Assembly (NCBI GenBank): GCA_016789485.1
Contig: JAEURE010000212.1
Coordinates: forward strand, 1 to 5,314
DNA: 5,314 nt
Direction: 5' to 3'
DNA from: Anaerolineales bacterium
GTDB lineage: Bacteria > Chloroflexota > Anaerolineae > Anaerolineales > Villigracilaceae
Part shown: in pieces, positions 1 through 5,314 of the stretch
Numbering within the stretch: the first letter of the stretch is position 1
Layout of the letters: each line of letters starts with the position of its first letter
Notes under the pieces: generated by a model
What the model saw: the letters and a program-made list of their open reading frames with translations, nothing else
Database searches by the model: none
Told to the model about the DNA's origin: nothing
Position numbers and translations under genes: made by a program

Positions 1-699
1 TACTTTTGTTTCTGGAGTATTTAAATTACCTTCACTGATACGAAAACCAACTTGACTTAATGCCCAATGATGCCCATGCGCTACACCTGACAAAAGACGA
101 TATTCGCCTTCACGGTCTAGGGTTGCTCCAATTAATTCCACAATGCTTGGCATATTTTGAGCAATGCCGCAAATCCCTTTGTTTTTATTTAATAAGCGTG
201 GATAGCCTAATAAAATAGCGTCATTTTCTACTTTTTTTATTCGTTGATTTACTTTGTTGACTTGGGGGTACAATTTTTTGACTTGAAAATACTTTATTTG
301 TTCTACAAACCCCGAATAGCGAAATGCAAATGACCTTCCAACTCGAGTCTTTGCGTCAATATTTGGGTCAAGAAACCAAACGGCTAAGGCGCACGACTCT
401 AATAAGCCACGAACACATGTCCACGGAGCAATGGTTTTAGCGGGTTCAGAGATCGAATCTACAAATACCATTAAGTGATCTCCCGCCGCCTCCATGGATA
501 AGCCTCCTCTGTAGTGTACATCCTTAATTAATTCCTTGTTCGGGTAATTATTTCGTTCTTGGATTGCTAAGGAGTCTTCTGTTGGCTCACTTTTGTATTG
601 GTTGACAATCTGTGCAGTTTCATCAATAAATACTTTCATTACTGAAATTGAATTCAGTAAATTCTCACGCGTGTACAATTTAGTTCGGTGTATGGGCAT
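1..699 (-). CDS. Uncharacterised protein, 3' end cut by the window edge
   Basis: An uninterrupted frame of 233 codons runs from ATG at 699-697 to base 1 with no stop, so the C-terminus lies outside the window. The start is well fixed: an in-frame TAG lies at 717-715, no other start codon falls between, and AGGA (710-707) sits 7 nt upstream. The product looks soluble and mostly helical, with no signal peptide or clear membrane span. Recognisable stretches are GLSMEAAGDHL (about residues 66-76), an APW then RGLLESCALAVWFLDP block (91-112), RVGRSF (119-124) and YRLLSGVAHGHHWAL (200-214). These recall a family of hypothetical proteins, common in actinobacteria, with an R-A-LLE-A-A-WLLDP core and a late S-(x)-AHG motif. 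A DUF5677-like or HEPN-like helical bundle is conceivable but unproven. No function is assigned. TTA makes up 15 of 22 leucine codons, unlike the plus-strand genes, which suggests separate ancestry. Confidence 0.8.
   Translation of the reverse strand, partial: MPIHRTKLYTRENLLNSISVMKVFIDETAQIVNQYKSEPTEDSLAIQERNNYPNKELIKDVHYRGGLSMEAAGDHLMVFVDSISEPAKTIAPWTCVRGLLESCALAVWFLDPNIDAKTRVGRSFAFRYSGFVEQIKYFQVKKLYPQVNKVNQRIKKVENDAILLGYPRLLNKNKGICGIAQNMPSIVELIGATLDREGEYRLLSGVAHGHHWALSQVGFRISEGNLNTPETKV
639..660. repeat. Perfect inverted repeat in the 5' coding part of the minus-strand gene
   Basis: TTACTGAA (639-646) and TTCAGTAA (653-660) are exact reverse complements separated by 6 nt. The dyad lies inside the minus-strand gene, about 40-60 nt after its ATG. 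It directly abuts an in-frame internal ATG (639-637). If translation really began at that internal ATG, the dyad would be an operator or leader hairpin. However, no Shine-Dalgarno precedes the internal ATG, so the 699 start is preferred. The arms are AT-rich, so any RNA hairpin would be weak; a DNA-binding site is more plausible than a structured RNA. Confidence 0.5.
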
Positions 700-733
700 T
701 ACATAATCCTGATACTATAAGCATGGATTGTGT

Positions 734-745
734 TTGGCGTGCCAA
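734..745. promoter_or_regulatory. Operator-like dyad in the divergent intergenic region
   Basis: TTGGC-GT-GCCAA is a palindrome with perfect 5-bp arms around a 2-nt centre. It lies roughly +11 to +22 from the expected start of transcription of the minus-strand promoter at 763-789 and upstream of that gene's ATG. This is a classic place for a repressor to block elongation or open-complex escape. The half-sites resemble those bound by some LacI-type repressors, but the regulator is not in the window and the match is short. Confidence 0.4.
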
Positions 746-762
746 CTTCATGTTACATAGCC

Positions 763-789
763 ATTATACGCCCGTTCAAATGCCCTCAA
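763..789 (-). promoter_or_regulatory. Sigma-70-type promoter for the minus-strand gene
   Basis: Read on the minus strand, a perfect TATAAT -10 box lies at 768-763. TTGAGG (789-784) gives a 4-of-6 match to the -35 consensus with a 15-nt spacer; TCTTGA is the hexamer at the usual 17-nt spacing. Transcription would begin near 756 and leave a leader of about 57 nt carrying the 734-745 dyad and the AGGA ribosome-binding site. The short spacer lowers certainty for the -35 box; the -10 box is convincing. Confidence 0.55.
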
Positions 790-819
790 GAAATTAAATC
801 CCTGCTCATACTTTAACGA

Positions 820-825
820 TACAAT
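820..825 (+). promoter_or_regulatory. Candidate -10 box for the plus-strand glycan operon
   Basis: TACAAT matches the TATAAT consensus at 5 of 6 positions and lies 13 nt before the ATG of the first plus-strand gene. No convincing -35 box is visible at 16-18 nt spacing. If used, transcription would start near 832, giving a leader of only about 7 nt. That would fit the absence of a Shine-Dalgarno before the ATG at 839. This is a weak candidate. Confidence 0.25.
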
Positions 826-838
826 AAGCCCGCTCCCT

Positions 839-2371
839 ATGAAGGAAACTCCCTCATTTTTTACCTCCCGCACAGCGTGGATCACAACCCTGGTCGTCAT
901 TTTTGTGCTTGGGCTGGCGATCCGTTTCTACGATGCCAACGATCTGCCGCTGGAATTCCACTCCACCCGTCAAATGCTCTCCGTGATAAAAGCGCGCGGC
1001 ATGTACTACGATACCCGCCCGGGCGTCACCCGCGCCGAACGGACTTTTGCCATTCAACAGTGGAAGCTGCGCGCCTCCATCGAACCTGAGGTCATGGAGC
1101 GCATTGTCGCTTTCACCTACCGTTACACAGGCGAGCAGCATTGGGTCGCGCGTGCCTACTCCTCCGTATTTTGGATCATCGGCGGCTTCTTCCTTTTCCT
1201 GCTGGCACGCAGGTTAACTTCCACAGACGGAGCCCTCGCCGCGACCGCCTTTTACCTCTTCCTTCCATATGCTGTCATTGCCAGCCGCAGCTTCCAACCC
1301 GACCCGCTCATGGTCATGTTCATCATCCTCTTTTGGTGGGCGGTCTATGAATGGGAAGATGCATTGTTCACCGCGAAGAGTTCAAAAAGGAGCTGGCTCT
1401 TTGCCGTCCTCGCAGGTCTCTTCGGCGGACTTGCCATCTTCGTAAAATTCGTCGCTGCATTCTTCGTCTTCGGCGGCGGGGTGGGCGCATTGCTGCTTGG
1501 GCGTAAGCCACTGACTGAGGTGTTGAAGCAGCCGCAAGTTTATGTCATGAGCGTGCTTGGTATCCTGCCGGGCGCGGCGTACGCCGTCTACGGTGTGTGG
1601 GTGGCAGGCTATCTCGGCCAACAATTCGGTGGACGTTTCATCCCAGCTTATTTTCTAAGCCCGGCTTATTATCTTGGCTGGGTCAACATGCTCAACCTCG
1701 TCATTGGCGGTATTCCTTTGATGCTTGCGCTGTTCGGGCTTTTTTTCTTTGACGATGGAAAGCGCCGCTTCACGCTCGCGCTGTGGGCGGGGTACGTTGT
1801 CTTTGGCATTTATTTTAACTATCACATTGCCTCCCACGATTACTACTCCCTGCCCTTGATTCCCATTGCAGCCTTGTCGCTTGCGCCTTTGGCTGAACTT
1901 CTTTTTTCAAAACTGGCTCAACTGACTGCGCCACGCCTGCTTCGCTTTTCTGCCGTTTGTATTTTGTTCCTCGGTATCTTCGCCTCTCTTTGGGGCACAC
2001 GCACCCAACTGAACTCTGTGGACTATCGCCCTGACGCGCAGATGTGGGCAGAGATCAGCCAGACGGTGGATGGATACACCATTGCAGGTCTCACGCAGGA
2101 TTATGGCTCGCGCATGGCTTATTGGGGCTGGAGATACATTACCTCCTGGCCCACGTATGGTGACCTGCTCTACCGCGATGACCTGCTTGGCGGGCGGCGT
2201 GATTTTGAAAAGCAATTTGCCACGATCGTCGCCAAGAAGGATCTGTTTGTGGTGACCGATTTCGCCGACTTGAACCGCCAGCCTTTCCTCAAGGAGAAAT
2301 TGAAGGAATATCCTGTTTTTGCTCAAGGCGATGGGTACATCATTTACGATCTCATGGAAGACTCGGAATAA
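839..2371 (+). CDS. GT-C membrane glycosyltransferase, ArnT/PMT-like (family 39 type)
   Basis: A 510-residue integral membrane protein, probably transferring a sugar from a polyprenyl-phosphate donor to a glycan, lipid or protein at the outer face of the membrane. A first membrane helix (about 13-30) is followed by a large loop (31-105) starting DANDLPLEFHSTRQ, whose acidic residues (D32, D35, E39) sit where GT-C enzymes carry their catalytic acid. Hydrophobic segments follow at about 106-123, 131-149, 157-171, 186-220, 236-256, 282-304, 310-327, 336-354 and 368-384, then a soluble tail (385-510). Family-like motifs are RSFQPDPLM (150-158) and SHDYYSLPLIP (332-342). The length is normal for the family. 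ATG 839 is the only start before an in-frame TAG at 758-760, but no Shine-Dalgarno is visible, so translation may be leaderless. It is the first gene of the run; the next begins 3 nt after its stop. The fold is fairly sure; donor and acceptor are unknown. Confidence 0.85.
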   Translation: MKETPSFFTSRTAWITTLVVIFVLGLAIRFYDANDLPLEFHSTRQMLSVIKARGMYYDTRPGVTRAERTFAIQQWKLRASIEPEVMERIVAFTYRYTGEQHWVARAYSSVFWIIGGFFLFLLARRLTSTDGALAATAFYLFLPYAVIASRSFQPDPLMVMFIILFWWAVYEWEDALFTAKSSKRSWLFAVLAGLFGGLAIFVKFVAAFFVFGGGVGALLLGRKPLTEVLKQPQVYVMSVLGILPGAAYAVYGVWVAGYLGQQFGGRFIPAYFLSPAYYLGWVNMLNLVIGGIPLMLALFGLFFFDDGKRRFTLALWAGYVVFGIYFNYHIASHDYYSLPLIPIAALSLAPLAELLFSKLAQLTAPRLLRFSAVCILFLGIFASLWGTRTQLNSVDYRPDAQMWAEISQTVDGYTIAGLTQDYGSRMAYWGWRYITSWPTYGDLLYRDDLLGGRRDFEKQFATIVAKKDLFVVTDFADLNRQPFLKEKLKEYPVFAQGDGYIIYDLMEDSE

Positions 2372-2374
2372 TCG

Positions 2375-3847
2375 ATGAAGAAATTCTTTGGCATTGGTGT
2401 AACCCTGCTTGTAGCTGGAACGCTGGCTTATCTGGCGGCAATTGCCTATCTTGGCGCCTTCTCCCGTTACATGTCAGATGATTACTGCGAAACTGTTGCG
2501 ACAAGTTCCTCCACCTTGCAGGGAGTGATCTCCCGTTACGAAGCAGGCAATTGGCGCGCGGCGAACCGTTACTCAAATTTGATGTTCGTCGGCATCACGG
2601 AATCCATGCTAGGCTCGCGCAGTGTGGCGGTTGTGCCTGTGCTGATGGTTATTCTGTGGGGAATAGGTCTCGTGCTCCTGGTGCGTCAAGTCCGCAAACT
2701 GGCTGGCATCCAATGGCCTGTTCTTGCAGATATATTTTTTGGCGGCTTGCTGGCTTTTCTGTCTATTTTGGAGGCGCCCAATCGTTTTCAAGTTTTGTAT
2801 TGGCGCTCCAGTATGGCGACCCATTTTGCGCCGCTGGTCTTTCTTATTTTTCTCATTGCTTTCCTGCTTTTTAGATTCAACACAAAACGGGATGCAACTG
2901 TATGGCTTGGGCTGGGAGTCTTTCTTGCATCCTTCATTATCGGCGGCTTCTCTGAACCTCCTGTTGTGTTGATGGTGGTCGGCTCGGCGCTTTCGTTTGC
3001 TTATGGTTGGTTCTTCGTAAGAGGATCGCCGCGACGATCTCTGCTGGTTGTTTCGGGGAGCATCTTTGCGGGGGCGCTTTCTGCATTGGTTGTAATGGCA
3101 GTGTCCCCGGCAGTTGCTAAACTTGGTGCAGAATCTCCGTCTTTTGTGACATGGGTTCAAAGGACAGTTGAATATACCTATTTCTTCCTGCTCAATTCCA
3201 TAAAGACCCTGCCGATCCCCATTTTATTTAACTTCCTTGCTTCAGCGCTGTTTTTCTTTTTATATGCGCGTCAATCAAATAGTAATTTTGTTTCATTAAA
3301 CACGCAGACTGGGCGAAATATTGCCATCCTGCTGCCTTTCCTTTTGGCTTTGTTCATTGCGGCTGGATTTTCCACCAGTGCGTATGGTCAAGCCTACCCT
3401 GTGGAACGGGCGCGTTTCTTCGCCCATTTCCTGATGACCATTACCCTCACAGTCGAAGGCGCTTTGTTGGGGATCTGGCTTTCCAAAATTAACCTCAATT
3501 CTGCCTTCTTTGACTACGTCTGCCTTTCGCTTTTATTGCTTATGGCATTCTATCCGCTTCGAGCGGTTTGGCAGGTACTGCAGGAAGTGCCTGAGTACAG
3601 CACCCGCGCTGAAGCGTGGGACAGGCGCGATGCGCACATCTACACATTACGCCAGAACGGTCAGACTGATCTGATCATTCCCCAGTTCGGCGGGATTTAT
3701 GGAATCAAAGAATTGGATAACCTGCCCACACATTGGGCCAACCGCTGTGCAGCAGCATACTATGGCGTAAACTCCATCAGTGCGGTCACCATTCATGGTG
3801 AAGATGCGCTCGAAGAATACTATAATGACCCTGGTGACCAACCATGA
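2375..3847 (+). CDS. Multi-pass membrane protein, GT-C/DUF6056-like putative glycosyltransferase
   Basis: A 490-residue membrane protein. The first helix (about 4-26) leads into RYMSDDYC (31-38); an acidic DD/DDY motif just after helix 1 is typical of GT-C glycosyltransferases and of the uncharacterised DUF6056 group. A loop with aromatic and arginine residues follows (50-70). Later hydrophobic segments lie at about 84-104, 113-133, 147-167, 174-192, 196-214, 222-243, 280-297, 315-333, 350-369 and 378-396. Other group-like features are LYWRSSMATHFAPL (141-154), GGFSEPP (190-196) and YPVERARFF (341-349). A soluble tail (about 397-490) ends the protein. Translation is probably coupled to the gene before it: GGAA (2365-2368) spans that gene's end and the gap is 3 nt. 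Its own stop overlaps the next ATG by 4 nt. The likely role is adding a sugar to a lipid-linked or surface glycan; this is inferred from architecture and neighbours, and a transport or polymerase role is not excluded. Confidence 0.75.
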   Translation: MKKFFGIGVTLLVAGTLAYLAAIAYLGAFSRYMSDDYCETVATSSSTLQGVISRYEAGNWRAANRYSNLMFVGITESMLGSRSVAVVPVLMVILWGIGLVLLVRQVRKLAGIQWPVLADIFFGGLLAFLSILEAPNRFQVLYWRSSMATHFAPLVFLIFLIAFLLFRFNTKRDATVWLGLGVFLASFIIGGFSEPPVVLMVVGSALSFAYGWFFVRGSPRRSLLVVSGSIFAGALSALVVMAVSPAVAKLGAESPSFVTWVQRTVEYTYFFLLNSIKTLPIPILFNFLASALFFFLYARQSNSNFVSLNTQTGRNIAILLPFLLALFIAAGFSTSAYGQAYPVERARFFAHFLMTITLTVEGALLGIWLSKINLNSAFFDYVCLSLLLLMAFYPLRAVWQVLQEVPEYSTRAEAWDRRDAHIYTLRQNGQTDLIIPQFGGIYGIKELDNLPTHWANRCAAAYYGVNSISAVTIHGEDALEEYYNDPGDQP

Positions 3848-4770
3848 CCAATACCCTTTCCCCCATTCTCGTAACAGGCACACATCGCAGTGGAACCACG
3901 TGGGTCGGCAAGATGCTCGCCGCCGATGTGGACACTGCCTATGTCAGCGAACCATTGAATGTACTGCATCGTCCCGGCGTGTACCGCGCCCCGGTCCAAT
4001 ATTGGTACACCTACATCACAGACGAAAACGAATCGCAATATCTGCCCGCCTTTCGCGAGCTGCTTGATTTTCAATATCATACCTGGCTTGAAATAAAATC
4101 CATCCGTTCAATAAAGGATTTTCTACGCATGGGCCGCGATTTTCGCACTTTTTTTAATGGCAGCATGCACGGTCAACGCGCGCTTCTCAAAGATCCTTTT
4201 GCGGCTTTGTCCACAATTTGGTTTTCCAAAAAACTCAATTGTCAGATCGTTTTCACAGCCCGCCATCCTGTGGCTTTTGTCAGCAGTCTCAAACGCCTGA
4301 ACTGGCCCTTCGATTTCAACAACCTGTTCAACCAGCCTCTGCTCATGCGCGATCATTTGGAAGCCGACCGTGCGGACATGGAAAAAGCGCTTTCAGGTGA
4401 CATTGTCGAGCAGGCTGCGTTGCTTTGGCGGATCATCCACCGCCTCGTTCATTCGACCTCGAAGCTGCTTCCTGACTTCAATATTGTCCGCCACGAAGAC
4501 CTCTCCCTCGATCCCGTTGCAGGTTACAAGGCTTTGTACACGGCGCTTGGCTTATCATTCAATGCAAGGGTCGAAGAGACAATTCTCAACTCCAGCAGTG
4601 CGGAGAATCCCACCAAATTAGCCAGGAACAGAACCCATTCTGTAAAGCTCGACAGCCGCGCCAATCTGGATAATTGGAAAAAGATATTGTCCCCCGAAGA
4701 AGTCACTCGTATCCGCAAGATCACTGAGGGAGTCGTGGAATTGTTCTATTCGGATGACGAGTGGAAATAA
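3844..4770 (+). CDS. PAPS-dependent sulfotransferase family protein
   Basis: A 308-residue cytosolic-type enzyme expected to move a sulfuryl group from 3'-phosphoadenosine-5'-phosphosulfate (PAPS) to a hydroxyl or amine of an acceptor. The 5'-phosphosulfate loop is TGTHRSGTTWV (11-21). SEPLN (35-39) and LKDPF (115-119) follow. The 3'-phosphate site is ARHPVAFVSSLKR (139-151), with Arg140 and Ser148 spaced by eight as in known sulfotransferases. RHEDLSLDP (216-224) and a C-terminal NWKKILSPEEV segment (277-287) also fit the family, and the length is typical. There is no signal peptide or membrane helix, so it would act in the cytoplasm where PAPS is made. The start overlaps the previous stop (ATGA), with GGTGA at 3833-3837 as ribosome-binding site. 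Lying between glycosyltransferases, it most likely sulfates a glycan or glycolipid precursor; the acceptor cannot be read from the sequence. Confidence 0.88.
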   Translation: MTNTLSPILVTGTHRSGTTWVGKMLAADVDTAYVSEPLNVLHRPGVYRAPVQYWYTYITDENESQYLPAFRELLDFQYHTWLEIKSIRSIKDFLRMGRDFRTFFNGSMHGQRALLKDPFAALSTIWFSKKLNCQIVFTARHPVAFVSSLKRLNWPFDFNNLFNQPLLMRDHLEADRADMEKALSGDIVEQAALLWRIIHRLVHSTSKLLPDFNIVRHEDLSLDPVAGYKALYTALGLSFNARVEETILNSSSAENPTKLARNRTHSVKLDSRANLDNWKKILSPEEVTRIRKITEGVVELFYSDDEWK

Positions 4771-4781
4771 AATAAAAGTAT

Positions 4782-5314
4782 ATGAAGCCGACTGCCATCC
4801 CTCTCGTTTCGATCATCACGCCTTCTTTCAATCAGGCGCGGTTCCTCGAGCGGACGATCCAATCTGTGCTTGCGCAGGATTATCCACGCATCGAATATAT
4901 CATCGTGGATGGCGGTTCGACCGATGGCAGCGCGGATGTCATCAAAAAATATCAGAGTAGACTCGCCTGGTGGGTCAGCGAGCAGGACAAGGGGCAGACA
5001 GATGCGATCAATAAAGGCTTCAATCGCGCCACGGGAGATATCCTTGCCTGGATCAATTCAGACGACACATATCATCCAAAGGCGGTGGGCGAAGCGGTCA
5101 AGTATTTAATGGAAAATCCAGAGGTTGCATTGGTCTATGCTGATTGCGACTTCATTGATGAAGAAGACAGGCTTATTGGAAAATTCAAATCTGCACAAAC
5201 GGATTATCGCCGCCTGCGCGAGGGCTATGTTCATATTCCGCAGCAGACGATGTTCTTCCGCGCAAAATATTGGAAGGAACTTGGCCCGCTCGACCCGTCT
5301 TTTTATTTTGCAAT
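4782..5314 (+). CDS. GT2-family (GT-A fold) glycosyltransferase, 3' end cut by the window edge
   Basis: The frame stays open from ATG 4782 to the right edge: 177 complete codons plus two bases, so the C-terminus is missing. It is an inverting, nucleotide-sugar-dependent glycosyltransferase of the cytoplasm or inner membrane face. Motifs in order are [10 protein letters not shown] (9-18, nucleotide-binding strand), VDGGSTDGS (42-50), [14 protein letters not shown] (66-79), WINSDD (90-95, the DXD-like metal and donor site), VYADCDFID (118-126) and IPQQTMFF (152-159). Together these are characteristic of family 2 enzymes that act in polysaccharide and glycolipid assembly. It begins 11 nt after the sulfotransferase stop in the same direction, so it is probably cotranscribed. 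No clear Shine-Dalgarno is seen in the A/T-rich gap (4771-4781), which may mean weak or coupled initiation. The sugar and acceptor are unknown. Confidence 0.9.
   Translation, partial: MKPTAIPLVSIITPSFNQARFLERTIQSVLAQDYPRIEYIIVDGGSTDGSADVIKKYQSRLAWWVSEQDKGQTDAINKGFNRATGDILAWINSDDTYHPKAVGEAVKYLMENPEVALVYADCDFIDEEDRLIGKFKSAQTDYRRLREGYVHIPQQTMFFRAKYWKELGPLDPSFYFA

Noticed and set aside
751..760. Small palindrome ATGTTACAT near the divergent promoters
   Set aside because: Four-base arms are expected by chance and its position matches no particular promoter element.
1740..1746. Run of seven T inside the first GT-C gene, and another at 4149-4155 in the sulfotransferase gene, as possible phase-variation tracts
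   Set aside because: Seven bases is short for slipped-strand switching and such runs arise normally in Phe/Leu-rich codons; both frames are intact.
1907..2326. Open frame of 139 codons on the minus strand opposite the first GT-C gene
   Set aside because: No ribosome-binding site or family resemblance; a shadow of the plus-strand gene.
2609..3160. Open frame of 183 codons on the minus strand opposite the second membrane protein
   Set aside because: Its product is rich in Arg, Lys, Gln and His, as expected from antisense of hydrophobic codons, has no recognisable motifs, and lies wholly inside a well-supported gene.
4771..4781. Possible terminator between the sulfotransferase and GT2 genes
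   Set aside because: The gap is only 11 A/T-rich bases with no hairpin, so readthrough is expected.
4754..4960. Short plus-strand frames overlapping the start of the GT2 gene
   Set aside because: The frame beginning at 4782 carries all GT2 motifs continuously; the others are out-of-frame shadows.

Overview
The window looks like a piece of a mesophilic, mid-GC bacterial chromosome. The best guess is a member of Chloroflexota (Anaerolineae-like). That rests on the style of the large GT-C membrane glycosyltransferase and of the GT2 protein, which resemble those I associate with Anaerolineae genomes. It is inferred from protein flavour only; no rRNA or marker gene is present.

Region 1 (1-699, minus strand) is the 5' part of an uncharacterised gene that runs off the left edge. 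It is clearly AT-richer than the rest: TTA supplies 15 of its 22 leucine codons, against about 2 of 37 in the sulfotransferase gene. It therefore looks like accessory or transferred DNA. Region 2 (700-838) is the divergent intergenic space. It holds a good minus-strand promoter (TATAAT plus TTGAGG), a perfect 12-bp dyad just downstream of that promoter, a Shine-Dalgarno for the minus gene, and only a weak promoter candidate for the plus strand.

Region 3 (839-5314, plus strand) is a tightly packed run of four co-directional genes: an ArnT/PMT-like GT-C glycosyltransferase (510 aa), a second multi-pass membrane protein of GT-C/DUF6056-like type (490 aa), a PAPS-dependent sulfotransferase (308 aa), and a GT2-family glycosyltransferase cut by the right edge (177 codons seen). 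The junctions are a 3-nt gap, a 4-nt ATGA overlap and an 11-nt gap, so this is almost certainly one transcription unit. Together the genes suggest synthesis of a cell-surface glycan. The GT2 enzyme would build the chain on the cytoplasmic side, the GT-C enzymes would add sugars from polyprenyl-phosphate donors at the outer face, and the sulfotransferase would add sulfate. A sulfated surface polysaccharide or glycolipid is the most interesting inference, though the acceptor cannot be read from this sequence.

No tRNA, rRNA, CRISPR array, insertion sequence or convincing terminator was seen.
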